From Ruminiclostridium sp. (GTDB lineage Bacteria > Bacillota > Clostridia > Oscillospirales > Oscillospiraceae), in contig JABUSR010000014.1 of NCBI GenBank assembly GCA_021442645.1, positions 1 through 37,254 of the forward strand: a stretch of 37,254 nucleotides of DNA. Direction: 5' to 3'. The translations under genes and the position numbers were made by a program. Positions 1-8,571 of the stretch are shown here, piece by piece; position 1 is the first letter of the stretch, and each line of letters opens with the position of its first letter. The notes beneath the pieces were generated by a model. It was not told the origin of the DNA. It saw only the letters and a program-made list of their open reading frames with translations, and did no database searches.

Positions 1-428
1 ATGGAGGCAGGGATGGGCAGGCGCTCCTTCAGGATACGGACAGCCTCCCGGTCGTCGCCTCTGGCAACGGCCTGAACATAGCCCTGGGCGTTGACACTGC
101 CGGGGCACTTGAGCACACAGGGACCGCGGCAGTCGCCCTCGTGGTCGCTCATAAGCAGTTCCAGGCTGGTCTTCCGGGTGCGGATGACCCGCTCAGACTC
201 GGTGTAGATCACCTGGCCGTCGGTGGCGACGGTGGCACAGGCCCGCAGCAGCTTGGGGCTGTTCTCAGCCTCCACCACGCACAGGGAGCAGCCGCCGTAA
301 TGCTTCAGCTCACTGTTGTGGCAGAGGTTGGGGATCTGGATCCCGTTGGACTCGGCGATCTGGAGCAGGGTCTGACCGGGGGTGCCGGTGCAGACCTGAC
401 CATTGATGGTTACTTTGATCTTCTTCAT
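1..428 (-). CDS. Iron-sulfur redox subunit, 2Fe-2S ferredoxin plus GltD-like N-terminus (partial)
   Basis: Only the N-terminal 142 or so residues are in the window; the rest lies beyond the left edge. The start ATG follows AAGGAGGG at good spacing, 17 bp after the stop of the NuoEF-like gene, so the two are one operon. Residues 1-80 look like a NuoG/HydA-type [2Fe-2S] domain, with cysteines in CHNSEL, GGCSLC and RACAT. Residues 108-142 (GDCRGPC, LKCPG, NAQGYVQAVARGD) match the [4Fe-4S] N-terminal segment of glutamate synthase small subunit (GltD) and related flavoproteins, not the His-Cys cluster domain usual in NuoG. The full protein is probably an NAD(P)H/FAD-linked electron-transfer subunit of a hydrogenase or formate dehydrogenase complex. 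What follows the GltD-like segment cannot be seen, so the final name is open. Confidence 0.75.
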   Translation of the reverse strand, partial: MKKIKVTINGQVCTGTPGQTLLQIAESNGIQIPNLCHNSELKHYGGCSLCVVEAENSPKLLRACATVATDGQVIYTESERVIRTRKTSLELLMSDHEGDCRGPCVLKCPGSVNAQGYVQAVARGDDREAVRILKERLPIPAS

Positions 429-445
429 GGTGACACCCTCCTTTC

Positions 446-2686
446 TTACTCTGCGACAATGGCGTCAAACTTACAAGAACTCAGGCACTGCTTGCACTTG
501 ATACAGGCTGCCTGGTCGATGATATGGGGCTCCTTACGCGTGCCGCTGATACACTCCACGGGGCACTTTTTGGCGCACAGAGTACAGCCCGTGCACTTGT
601 CGGGCACAATGGAGATGGTGAGCAGGGCGGAACACTCGCAGGCGGGACATTTCTTATCCCGGATGTGGGCCTCGTACTCGTCTCGGAAGTAGCGGATAGT
701 GGTGAGAACAGGGTTGGGGGCTGTCTGGCCCAGGCCGCAGAGGGCGCCGTCCTTGATGGAGACGCACAGTTCCTCCAGCATCTCGATGTCCCCTTCCTGG
801 CCTCTGCCTTCGCAGATGCGGTCCAAGATCTCCTTCATACGGGTGGTGCCGATACGGCAGGGGACACACTTACCGCAGGATTCCCGGGCAGTAAAGTCCA
901 GGAAGAAACGGGCAATATTGACCATACAGGTGGTCTCATCCATGACGACCATACCACCGGAACCCATAATGGCGCCGGTGGCTGCAAGGGCCTTGTAGTC
1001 GATGGGTGTGTCTGCCAGGGCAGCGGGAATACAGCCACCGGAGGGCCCGCCCATCTGAACAGCCTTGTAGGCCTTGTCTTCCTTGATGCCGCCTGCGATG
1101 TCAAAGATAACGTCTCTCAGGCTGTTGCCCATGGGGACCTCCACCAGACCGCCCCGGCGGACCTTACCAGTAAGGGCGAAGACCTTAGTGCCCTTGGAAT
1201 TCTCAGTGCCCATAGCGGCAAAGGCAGCACCGCCGTTGCGGATAATCCAGGCGACATTGGCAAAAGTCTCCACATTGTTGATGTTGGAAGGCTCGTTGAG
1301 GTAGCCACTCTGGGCAGGGAAGGGGGGCTTCAGGCGAGGCATGCCGCGCTTACCCTCCATAGACTCAATGAGGGCGGTCTCCTCGCCGCAGACGAAGGCG
1401 CCTGCGCCAATCTTGATATTCAGATCGCAGGAGAATCCACTGCCCAGAATGTTTTCACCCAGCAGTCCCCGGGCACGGGCCTGCTCGATGGCCTGGCCCA
1501 GGTGCTCCACGGCCAGGGGATACTCAGCTCGGATGTAGACGTACATATCGGAGGCACCGATGGCATAGGCGCCAATCAGCATGCCCTCGATGAGGGTGTG
1601 GGGATCGGATTCGATAACAGCGCGGTCCATGAATGCGCCGGGGTCACCCTCGTCGGCGTTACAGATGATGTGCTTGTTTTCACCGGGTGCCTTGCGGGCT
1701 GCGTCCCACTTGAACCAGGTGGGGAAGCCTGCACCGCCGCGGCCGGCCAGACCGGATACCTTGATCTCCTCGATGACTTCCTCGGGAGTCATCTGCAGGG
1801 CCTTGTCCAAAGCCTTGTAGCCGTCGTGGCGGATATAGTCGTCGATACTGGTGGGGTCGATGATGCCACAGTGACCCATAGCCACCCGCTTCTGCTTTTT
1901 CAGGAAGCGAGCGTCTTCATCGCTGATAAACAGGGGCTCCAGCTTGGAGAGATCCTTCTTGCGGACAGCCTCCACGATGGGCAGAGCGTCCGCCTCATTC
2001 ACCCGGACCAGACGGTGGAGGAACTTGTCACCCTCGTAGATATCCACGATGGGTTCCAGATAACACATGCCGATACAGCCAGTCTTCTCCACGGTAAAGC
2101 TGTCAGTGGCGGCCATGTGGCCGGCAAGGACCTTGGCCACGCGGGCTGCGCCGGCGGACACGCCGCAGCTGCCCTGACCCACCAGCAACCGGATACCATT
2201 GCCCGACTCCCGGCTCCGCAGCTCCCGGAGGATTTTGACGGTCTTCTCTGGGGTCAGATTACCGTAGGTATCCCCGTTAATCATCATAACAGGTGCCAGG
2301 GAGCAACAGCCCAGGCAAGCCACCTCGTTGAGGGTGAACATACCGTCCTCGGTGGTCTCGCCGTTCTGGATGCCTAGCTCCTGGGTGATGGCGACGCGGA
2401 TACGCTCTGCGCCGTTGACATGGCAGGCAGTGCCCTGGCACAGCATGATCTGATAGGTGCCCATGGGCTTCAGACGGAAGTAGCTGTAGAAGGTGGCCAC
2501 GCCCATAACCTTGGCAGGGCTGTTGCCGGTGCGTTCCGCCACGTGGTAGATCACCTCCTGGGGCAGGTAGCCGTAGATGGCCTGGGCCTGCTGCAGGATC
2601 ATGATCAAGCTGGTGGAGTCCTCCTGATACTGGCGGAGTACGCCATTCATCAGGGAGAGGTCAACACCTGACTTAAACTCGGTCAT
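446..2686 (-). CDS. Fused NuoE-NuoF type NADH-oxidising subunit (HydC-HydB / HndA-HndC like)
   Basis: Predicted cytoplasmic subunit that takes electrons from NADH through FMN and Fe-S clusters to a partner enzyme such as an [FeFe]-hydrogenase or formate dehydrogenase. The chosen start (MTEFKSG) has AAAGGAG seven bases upstream; 29 further upstream residues are in frame but unsupported. Of 746 residues, 1-160 form a NuoE thioredoxin-like [2Fe-2S] domain with C83-x4-C88 and C124-x3-C128. Residues 165-250 form a second thioredoxin-like domain (GSCGVSAGA, CIGMC). From about 300 comes the NuoF core with GLAGRGGAGFPT for FMN/NADH and NADEGDPGAF, then ESCGKCVPCRIGT for a [4Fe-4S] cluster. The C-terminus has two ferredoxin [4Fe-4S] motifs (CTGCTLCAKKCP, CIKCKQCLSSCK). 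NuoE and NuoF are usually separate genes, so the fusion is notable. It is followed after 17 bp by the 2Fe-2S/GltD-like gene. Confidence 0.9.
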   Translation of the reverse strand: MTEFKSGVDLSLMNGVLRQYQEDSTSLIMILQQAQAIYGYLPQEVIYHVAERTGNSPAKVMGVATFYSYFRLKPMGTYQIMLCQGTACHVNGAERIRVAITQELGIQNGETTEDGMFTLNEVACLGCCSLAPVMMINGDTYGNLTPEKTVKILRELRSRESGNGIRLLVGQGSCGVSAGAARVAKVLAGHMAATDSFTVEKTGCIGMCYLEPIVDIYEGDKFLHRLVRVNEADALPIVEAVRKKDLSKLEPLFISDEDARFLKKQKRVAMGHCGIIDPTSIDDYIRHDGYKALDKALQMTPEEVIEEIKVSGLAGRGGAGFPTWFKWDAARKAPGENKHIICNADEGDPGAFMDRAVIESDPHTLIEGMLIGAYAIGASDMYVYIRAEYPLAVEHLGQAIEQARARGLLGENILGSGFSCDLNIKIGAGAFVCGEETALIESMEGKRGMPRLKPPFPAQSGYLNEPSNINNVETFANVAWIIRNGGAAFAAMGTENSKGTKVFALTGKVRRGGLVEVPMGNSLRDVIFDIAGGIKEDKAYKAVQMGGPSGGCIPAALADTPIDYKALAATGAIMGSGGMVVMDETTCMVNIARFFLDFTARESCGKCVPCRIGTTRMKEILDRICEGRGQEGDIEMLEELCVSIKDGALCGLGQTAPNPVLTTIRYFRDEYEAHIRDKKCPACECSALLTISIVPDKCTGCTLCAKKCPVECISGTRKEPHIIDQAACIKCKQCLSSCKFDAIVAE

Positions 2687-2785
2687 TATCTTCACTCCTT
2701 TGGGCTCTGTGAGGTTTCTATGAAATGCAGTTTGCGTCTCTCGATGGTTCATTCCCTTACGATATTCGCGCACATATTCCTGTTG

Positions 2786-2814
2786 ATTATACCCTGAATT
2801 CGGTCATTTTACAA
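2786..2814 (-). promoter_or_regulatory. Sigma-A type promoter of the NuoEF operon
   Basis: On the minus strand TTGTAA (2809-2814) and a perfect TATAAT (2786-2791) are separated by 17 bp, about 100 bp before the chosen start. It lies between the nrdD terminator and the coding region. Confidence 0.7.
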
Positions 2815-2924
2815 GACTATTTCCCATTTAAATAGACAAATGTTGTGCTGTTTCCTGTGCATTTTGCCAATCCTTCAAGGTTGGTGTATTTCCTGCAGAG
2901 ACAGTGGGAGAAGGTTCCTGCAAG

Positions 2925-2955
2925 AAAAAAAGGGAGCCCGGCGCAGCCGGACTCC
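2925..2955 (-). terminator. Rho-independent terminator after nrdD
   Basis: A 10-bp stem (2946-2955 with 2933-2942, one G-U pair) and 3-base loop are followed on the minus strand by C and seven T. It starts 18 bp past the nrdD stop. The other strand also ends in five T, so it may work in both directions. Confidence 0.9.
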
Positions 2956-2972
2956 TTTTTGCATAATCTCTG

Positions 2973-5297
2973 TCAGACGCTGTGTTTTACGCGGTCCCGC
3001 TCTTCAGCCCGCTTGCCATTGTTGAAACGGTCCAGGGTGCCCACCAGATAACCGGTGATGCGGCGGATGCGCTCGAAGGGGGCGTCGTCCTCTTCACTGC
3101 GGCCGCAGCCGGGGCAGCGGTCGCCAATGATACCGGAGAATCCACAGACGGGATCCCGGTCCACCGGGTGGTTCACGGAACCGTAGCCAATGCCCTTCTC
3201 CTTCATGCAGCGGATGACATTCTCGAAGGCCTCCAGATTCTCGGTGGGGTCGCCGTCCATCTCGATGTAGCTGATATGGCCGGCGTTGGTGAGAGCGTGG
3301 TAGGGTGCCTCGATGGCAATCTTGTCATAGGCACCGATAGGGTAATACACCGGCACATGGAAGGAGTTGGTGTAGTACTCTCGGTCGGTAACACCCTCAA
3401 TCACGCCGTACTTCTGGCGGTCGATCTTTACGAAGCGGCCGGAGAGGCCCTCTGCGGGGGTAGCCAGCAGGGAGAAGTTCAGGTGGCGGCTCTTGCTTTC
3501 CTCGTCCATCCGAGCGCGCATGTGGCCCACAATCTCCATGCCCAGGATGCGGGCCTTTTCACTCTCGCCGTGGTGTTCGCCGATGAGGATCTTCAGCGTC
3601 TCAGCCAGGCCGATGAAGCCCACGGACAGGGTGCCGTGCTTCAGGACCTCCCGGACTTCGGACTCCCAGTCCAGGTCGTCGGAGTCAATCCAGACGCCCT
3701 GGCCCATGAGGAAGGGGGCGTTCTTGACCTTCTTGCGGCACTGGAACTCAAAGCGCTCCAGGAGCTGCTCCACAGCTATATCCAGCATATGGTCCAGGCT
3801 CTCGAAGAAGGCATTTAAATCGCCCTTGGCCTTGATGCCCAGGCGGGGCAGGTTGATGGTGGTAAAGGACAGGTTGCCGCGGCCGGGGCAAATCTCCCGC
3901 TGGGGATCCACGATGTTGCCGATAACACGGGTTCGGCAACCCATATAAGCAATCTCGGTCTCGGGATGACCGGGCTTGTAGTACTGGAGGTTAAAAGGAG
4001 CATCCACAAAGGAGAAGTTGGGGAACAGCCGCTTGGCGGAGCACCGGATGGCCAACTGGAACAGGTCATAGTTGGGCTCGCCGGGATTATAGTTGATGCC
4101 CTCCTTGACGCGGAAAATCTGGATGGGGAAAATGGGGGTCTCTCCGTTGCCCAGGCCCTCCTCGGTGGTGAGGAGGATGTTCTTCACGGCCATACGGCCC
4201 TCGGGGCTGGTGTCCATGCCATAGTTGATAGAGGAGAAGGGGGTCTGTGCCCCGGCACGGGAGTGCATGGTGTTCAGGTTATGGATAAGGGCTTCCATGG
4301 CCTGGAAGGTAGCACGGTCGGTCTCCTTGATGGCTCGGGTGTGGGCAAAGTCCTGGCACTTGCGGGCCGTGGCCTCATCCAGACCACAGGTCTCGGTGAG
4401 GAAGGGCAACTCGGCAGCGAAGAAAGCATCACAGTCCTCCATCTGGGGGAAAAGTCCGGTCTCGTCCTCGATTTTCTGGATGTTGGCCTTCACCGCGGAT
4501 TCAGGGTCTTCCTGTCCGGCCAGGAGTGTCAGGGCCCGCGCCAGATTCTGGCGATAAATGCGGCGGAAAGTCTTCCGCACACCGATGGCCATGCTGTAGT
4601 CGAAGTTCACGATGGACTGGCCGCCGTGCTGATCGTTCTGGTTGGACTGGATGGCGATGCAGGCCAAGGCAGCGTAGGAAGAGATGTCGTTAGGCTCCCG
4701 CAGCGTGCCGTGGCCGGTGGAGAAGCCGCCGGTGAACAGCTTAGTCAGGTCAATCTGGGTGCAGGTGGTGGTACCCATAGGGGCGAAATCCATGTCGTGG
4801 ATGTGGATGTCACCGCTCTGGTGAGCAGCAGCGTGCTCGGGCTTCATGACGAACATCTGATAGAACTGCTTGGAGCCCTCACTGCCGTATTTAAGCATGG
4901 TACCCATAGCGGTATCGCCGTCGATATTGGCGTTCTCCCGCTTGATATCGCTTTCCTTGGCGGAGGAGAAAGTGATATCCTCGTAGATCTTCATCAAACG
5001 GGTATTCATCTCACGGGCGCGGCTGCGCTCAGAGCGATACAGGATATAGGCCTTGGCGGTCTGGACATAGCCGTTGTCCATCAGCACACGCTCTACGATA
5101 TCCTGAATATGCTCCACGTCGGGGCACTCGCCCCCCTCCACCTCAAGGATGGACGCAACTTCGTGAGCCAGCTGAGCAGCAACCTCCCCGTAGCCGGGTT
5201 TATAGGTCGCCTCGAAGGCCTTGTTGATAGCCTCTGCAATCTTATTTTCATGGAACGGAACAAGGCGCCCGTCGCGCTTGCGGATCTGAAGGATCAT
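2973..5297 (-). CDS. nrdD: Anaerobic ribonucleoside-triphosphate reductase (class III)
   Basis: Glycyl-radical enzyme that reduces ribonucleoside triphosphates to deoxyribonucleotides without oxygen; cytoplasmic. The 774-residue length is normal. Residues 1-90 are an ATP-cone allosteric domain (starts MILQIRKRDGRLVPF). The C-terminus has the zinc-binding pairs VCGF and CPGCG, followed by the glycyl-radical loop RITGYLVGTLDRFN, with Gly in RITGYL as the expected radical site. The start ATG is preceded by AAAGGAG. It has its own promoter and terminator, so it is a single-gene unit. The activating enzyme NrdG, often encoded next to nrdD, is not adjacent on either side and must be elsewhere. Confidence 0.97.
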   Translation of the reverse strand: MILQIRKRDGRLVPFHENKIAEAINKAFEATYKPGYGEVAAQLAHEVASILEVEGGECPDVEHIQDIVERVLMDNGYVQTAKAYILYRSERSRAREMNTRLMKIYEDITFSSAKESDIKRENANIDGDTAMGTMLKYGSEGSKQFYQMFVMKPEHAAAHQSGDIHIHDMDFAPMGTTTCTQIDLTKLFTGGFSTGHGTLREPNDISSYAALACIAIQSNQNDQHGGQSIVNFDYSMAIGVRKTFRRIYRQNLARALTLLAGQEDPESAVKANIQKIEDETGLFPQMEDCDAFFAAELPFLTETCGLDEATARKCQDFAHTRAIKETDRATFQAMEALIHNLNTMHSRAGAQTPFSSINYGMDTSPEGRMAVKNILLTTEEGLGNGETPIFPIQIFRVKEGINYNPGEPNYDLFQLAIRCSAKRLFPNFSFVDAPFNLQYYKPGHPETEIAYMGCRTRVIGNIVDPQREICPGRGNLSFTTINLPRLGIKAKGDLNAFFESLDHMLDIAVEQLLERFEFQCRKKVKNAPFLMGQGVWIDSDDLDWESEVREVLKHGTLSVGFIGLAETLKILIGEHHGESEKARILGMEIVGHMRARMDEESKSRHLNFSLLATPAEGLSGRFVKIDRQKYGVIEGVTDREYYTNSFHVPVYYPIGAYDKIAIEAPYHALTNAGHISYIEMDGDPTENLEAFENVIRCMKEKGIGYGSVNHPVDRDPVCGFSGIIGDRCPGCGRSEEDDAPFERIRRITGYLVGTLDRFNNGKRAEERDRVKHSV

Positions 5298-5420
5298 AGA
5301 ACACTTCTCCTTTCTTGGGGCCCGGCCACCGCCGGCATCTGCTGTGCCCGGCTTTTTGGTGGAGGTCTCTGCAACCCGTCCGGTATTCCGGTGCTATCTT
5401 GTGGTTTTGGCCCCTTTGTT

Positions 5421-5436
5421 GCACAATATCATGTGT
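5421..5436. promoter_or_regulatory. Possible NrdR box in the nrdD leader
   Basis: The 16-bp site GCACAATATCATGTGT agrees at about 13 of 16 positions with my recollection of the NrdR consensus (acaCwAtATaTwGtgt). It lies about 15-30 bases downstream of the predicted nrdD transcription start. NrdR boxes usually come in pairs and I cannot see a convincing second one, so the call is tentative. Confidence 0.4.
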
Positions 5437-5457
5437 TTTCTCTTTTGCAACAACCAC

Positions 5458-5486
5458 ATAATAGCAGACCCCTTTCCTTCCGTCAA
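5458..5486 (-). promoter_or_regulatory. Sigma-A type promoter of nrdD
   Basis: On the minus strand TTGACG (5481-5486) and TATTAT (5458-5463) are 17 bp apart. The predicted leader is about 150 nt and contains a GCCGG/CCGGC hairpin just upstream of the ribosome site. Confidence 0.75.
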
Positions 5487-5535
5487 TAGCAATTCTGCAA
5501 AAAAACGGTTACAAAATTGTGTCAGTCTCGTTTTC

Positions 5536-5557
5536 AAACCACAATCTGTAGTGGTTT
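5536..5557. repeat. 7-bp inverted repeat upstream of the nrdD promoter
   Basis: AAACCAC and GTGGTTT are perfect inverted copies separated by 8 bp, 50 bp upstream of the nrdD -35 element. It has no following T-run on either strand, so a protein-binding site is more likely than a terminator. The rest of 5558-5850 shows no gene or convincing element. Confidence 0.35.
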
Positions 5558-5850
5558 AAGAAGAATTTGGGGCCACTGTGTCGTCTGTTTTTCCATCTCA
5601 TTCCAGGTGTGTTCCCACCCTTTAGTTCGTTTCAGGTAGGATGTCGGCCCTCCAGTCCCTCCCAAAAGATGATATAGCGCAGCAGAGCAGGATGTCTGTT
5701 CTGAACGGTTTCCAGAAGAAAAAATTCCCTCCATTTTCTCTCTCAGAGCTCCTGCTATCAGGCATTTTACAGGGGGTATATCCGGAATTTCTTCCCCGCA
5801 AAGCACCGAACTCGTCCGCTCCCATCAACCGCGCTTACCAAAATCTTCTC

Positions 5851-5879
5851 TTGACATCTGCTCCTTCCCGGGGTACTAT
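5851..5879 (+). promoter_or_regulatory. Promoter of the NitT/TauT-type ABC operon
   Basis: A consensus TTGACA (5851-5856) is followed after 17 bp by TACTAT (5874-5879). The leader is short and includes TTAGC and GCTAA as a loosely spaced inverted pair (around 5890 and 5913). No thiamine or other riboswitch signature is visible. Confidence 0.75.
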
Positions 5880-5930
5880 AATTAACAAGTTAGCAATCTA
5901 CCAGACTAAAGCGCTAAATGGAGTGACCCT

Positions 5931-6701
5931 ATGCGATCCGGAAAGAAAACTTACCGCTGGCTGTCCATCGTATCTTTCTTCGTTATTATGGCCGCCTGGT
6001 GCCTCATCACCTACGGGGGGCTGGTGAAGCCTCTCTTCGTCCCCTCTCCCAGCGATGTCATCCACCAGTTGGTCCTGGCCTTTCAGGACGGTTCCCTCTG
6101 GCTCAACTGCTGGGCCTCCACCCGACGTGTCATGGTGGGCTGGTTCCTGTCGGCCCTGGTCGCCCTGCCCTGCGGCATGCTGATGGCCCGCTCCCCCAAG
6201 TTCACAGCCATCGTACAGCCGGTCATTGAGTTCGTCCGCTATCTGCCCGTGGTGGCCCTGGTCCCCCTGACCATCCTCTACCTGGGCATCGGCGAGACCC
6301 AGAAGTACATTATTATCTGGCTGGGAACCTTCTTCCAGTTGGTCCTCATGGTCTGCGACACGGTTGCCTCCGTAGACAAGAACCAGATTAACGCCGCCAG
6401 GACTCTAGGGGCCAATAAGTGGCAGGTCTACAAAGAGGTTATTTTTCCCGCCTCCCTGCCGGGGCTCCTGGACGATTTCCGTCTTACCATCGGCTGGGCC
6501 TGGACCTACCTGGTGGTGGCCGAAATGGTGGCCGCCAGCGACGGCCTGGGCTATATCATCCTCAAGTCCCAGCGGTTCCTGGCCACTGACGTCATCTTCA
6601 TGGGCCTCTTCCTCATTGGCTTCATCGGGCTGGTGACGGATTTCCTCATGAAGCTCCTCACCAAACTTCTCGTCCCCTGGCGCAGACGCCTGACGGATTA
6701 A
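5931..6701 (+). CDS. NitT/TauT-family ABC transporter permease (SsuC-like)
   Basis: 256-residue inner-membrane permease of an importer related to those for nitrate, taurine, alkanesulfonates and thiamine precursors. An N-terminal membrane helix (IVSFFVIMAAWCLITYGG) is followed by several more. The segment around residues 145-160 (INAARTLGANKWQVYKEVIFPASLPG) contains the EAA-type loop that docks on the ATPase. The start ATG is preceded by GGAG. It is first in a three-gene operon, 15 bp before the ATPase gene. The substrate cannot be read from the permease. Confidence 0.9.
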   Translation: MRSGKKTYRWLSIVSFFVIMAAWCLITYGGLVKPLFVPSPSDVIHQLVLAFQDGSLWLNCWASTRRVMVGWFLSALVALPCGMLMARSPKFTAIVQPVIEFVRYLPVVALVPLTILYLGIGETQKYIIIWLGTFFQLVLMVCDTVASVDKNQINAARTLGANKWQVYKEVIFPASLPGLLDDFRLTIGWAWTYLVVAEMVAASDGLGYIILKSQRFLATDVIFMGLFLIGFIGLVTDFLMKLLTKLLVPWRRRLTD

Positions 6702-6716
6702 GGGAGGTGGAACAGA

Positions 6717-7481
6717 ATGGAAAAACTGTGTGTTTCCGATGTAAGTAAGATTTTTACAGGCAAGGGCGGCACCGTCACTGCAGTAGACAAGGTCTCCTTC
6801 TCCGTAGAAGAAGGAGAGTTTGTTGTCATTGTGGGGCCTTCGGGCTGCGGTAAATCCACCCTATTGAACATCGTAGGCGGACTGGAGTCCGCCACCTCCG
6901 GTACCGTCACCGTAGCGGGTAAAGCGGTCACCGAGCCGGGAGCCGACCGCGGCATGGTCTTTCAGGGATACAGCCTCTTTCCCTGGCTCACCGTCCGTAA
7001 AAACGTGGAGTTCGGCCTGAAGATGAAGGGACTCCCCGCCCAGGAGCGAACGGCTATCGCCGACCAATTTATCCGTCTGGTGGGTCTGTCTGGGTTTGAG
7101 AACGCCCTGCCCGACGAACTCTCCGGCGGCATGAAGCAGAGGACAGCCATTGCCCGGACCCTGGCCAACCAGCCGGAGATTCTCCTGATGGACGAGCCCT
7201 TCGGGGCGCTGGACGCCCAGACCCGGGTGGTCATGCAGGAGCAGCTGGCAGAAATCAGCCGGAAAACGGGCAGCACCGTCCTCTTCATCACCCACGACAT
7301 TGACGAGGCTATTCTCTTAGGCAACCGGGTGCTGATCATGAGCCGACGGCCCGGTCGAATCAAGAAGGTGATTCCCATCGATCTCAAGTGTGCTCGAGAC
7401 CACACGGCGCTTATCGACCCGGAATTCCTACATATCAAGAAACAAATCATGGACGTGCTCTGGGAAGAGCAAACAGTTTAA
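6717..7481 (+). CDS. NitT/TauT-family ABC transporter ATP-binding protein (SsuB/TauB-like)
   Basis: 254-residue cytoplasmic ATPase that powers the importer. Walker A is GPSGCGKST (about residues 41-49), followed by the Q-loop in MVFQGYSLFPW. The signature motif is the slightly divergent LSGGMKQR, then Walker B ILLMDEPFGALD and the switch His in FITHD. GGGAGGTGG lies upstream of the ATG, and the lipoprotein gene follows 13 bp after its stop. Family membership is clear; the transported compound is not. Confidence 0.93.
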   Translation: MEKLCVSDVSKIFTGKGGTVTAVDKVSFSVEEGEFVVIVGPSGCGKSTLLNIVGGLESATSGTVTVAGKAVTEPGADRGMVFQGYSLFPWLTVRKNVEFGLKMKGLPAQERTAIADQFIRLVGLSGFENALPDELSGGMKQRTAIARTLANQPEILLMDEPFGALDAQTRVVMQEQLAEISRKTGSTVLFITHDIDEAILLGNRVLIMSRRPGRIKKVIPIDLKCARDHTALIDPEFLHIKKQIMDVLWEEQTV

Positions 7482-7494
7482 GGAGGTCAAATCA

Positions 7495-8487
7495 ATGAAA
7501 AAAATCATCGCACTCATCCTGTCCCTGACCCTGATTGCCGGGTTGCTGGCCGGCTGCGGCAGCAACGCTGACGCTGACGCAGACAACACCGCCGACGAGG
7601 CCAAGCAGATGACCATCGCCTTCTGCACCTGGGCCGGGTACGCCCCCCTCTTCATCGCCCAGGAACTGGGCTACTTCGACGAGTACAACTACGATGTGGA
7701 GATCGTCATTATTGAAGACGAATCTACCTACGGCGCTGCCTTCGTCTCCAACTCCATTCAGGCCCTAGGTCAGGTGATGGACCGTGACATTATCCAGTAT
7801 GACGCCGGTGCCCCTGAGCAGTATGTCTGCACCATGGACTGCTCCACCGGCGGCGACGGCCTCATCGCCACTGCTGACATCAAGACCATGGACGACTTGG
7901 CCGGGAAGACCGTAGCTCTGGACAAATCCGCCACCTCTTACTTCTTCTTCCTCCAGGCTCTGGCCGACAGCAACATCACCGAAGACCAGATTACCATCGT
8001 AGAGATGGGCAACGACGAGGCCGGTGAGGCCTTCTTGGCCGGCCGTGTTGACGCCGCTGTCACCTGGGAGCCCGCCCTGTCCAACTGTTCTGAGCGAGAG
8101 GGCGGCCACATCCTGGTCTCCTCTGCCGACTATCCCAAGGCCATCATCGACGTGCTGACCGTCTCCTCCGACTTCGCCAAGGAAAACCCCGAGGCCGTGG
8201 ATGTACTCAGCGATTGCTGGTACAGAGCTGTGGACTACCTGAACGCCAACTTTGAGGAAGGTTGCGCCATCATGGCCGAGGGTCTGGACCTGAGCGCCGA
8301 GGACGTCGCCGCCGAGTGCACAGGCATCACCTTCTACGACAAAGCTATGAACGAAGCCTTCAACGACACCGCCACCCCCGAAAATATCTATGAAATCGCC
8401 TGCATGGCAGCCGATTTCTGGGTAGAAAAGGGCTACATGGAGAGCGCCGACATCGCCGGCTTCTTCCCCACCCTGAACATCGGATAA
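7495..8487 (+). CDS. NMT1/SsuA-like substrate-binding lipoprotein
   Basis: 330-residue extracellular binding protein of the upstream ABC importer. The start was chosen at MKKIIALILSL, preceded by AAGGAGGT; it gives a lipoprotein signal peptide with lipobox LLAGC (lipidated Cys near residue 20) and an acidic linker. The mature part begins MTIAFCTWAGYAPLFIAQELGYF, typical of the NMT1/THI5/SsuA family that binds sulfonates, nitrate-like anions, riboflavin or thiamine precursors. An Asp/Glu-rich surface and many Thr/Ala are consistent with a secreted protein. No riboswitch precedes the operon, so a thiamine role is unsupported; the ligand is unknown. Confidence 0.9.
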   Translation: MKKIIALILSLTLIAGLLAGCGSNADADADNTADEAKQMTIAFCTWAGYAPLFIAQELGYFDEYNYDVEIVIIEDESTYGAAFVSNSIQALGQVMDRDIIQYDAGAPEQYVCTMDCSTGGDGLIATADIKTMDDLAGKTVALDKSATSYFFFLQALADSNITEDQITIVEMGNDEAGEAFLAGRVDAAVTWEPALSNCSEREGGHILVSSADYPKAIIDVLTVSSDFAKENPEAVDVLSDCWYRAVDYLNANFEEGCAIMAEGLDLSAEDVAAECTGITFYDKAMNEAFNDTATPENIYEIACMAADFWVEKGYMESADIAGFFPTLNIG

Positions 8488-8501
8488 TTTCTGGAACTTT
8501 C

Positions 8502-8543
8502 AAAAGGCGCAGATGAGTGAATGAACTCATCTGCGCCTTTTTT
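8502..8543 (+). terminator. Terminator of the ABC operon, partly bidirectional
   Basis: Two perfect 17-base arms (8502-8518 and 8525-8541) around a 6-base loop end in six T on the plus strand. The minus strand ends in four T, so it may also stop transcription from the convergent acyltransferase pair. Confidence 0.93.
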
Positions 8544-8571
8544 CTGTTATCGGGAGTTCTTTCTCTCATTC

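Noticed and set aside
524..2377. Long plus-strand open frame antisense to the NuoEF gene
   Set aside because: Shadow frame; the minus strand has clear Fe-S and flavin motifs.
3966..5489. Long plus-strand open frame antisense to nrdD
   Set aside because: It is a shadow of nrdD in GC-rich codons, with no ribosome site and Gly/Val/Leu-rich low-complexity composition.
5558..5930. TPP or other riboswitch upstream of the NMT1-type ABC operon
   Set aside because: I looked for the conserved CTGAGA and ACCTGA blocks and found neither; the leader after the promoter is only about 45 nt.
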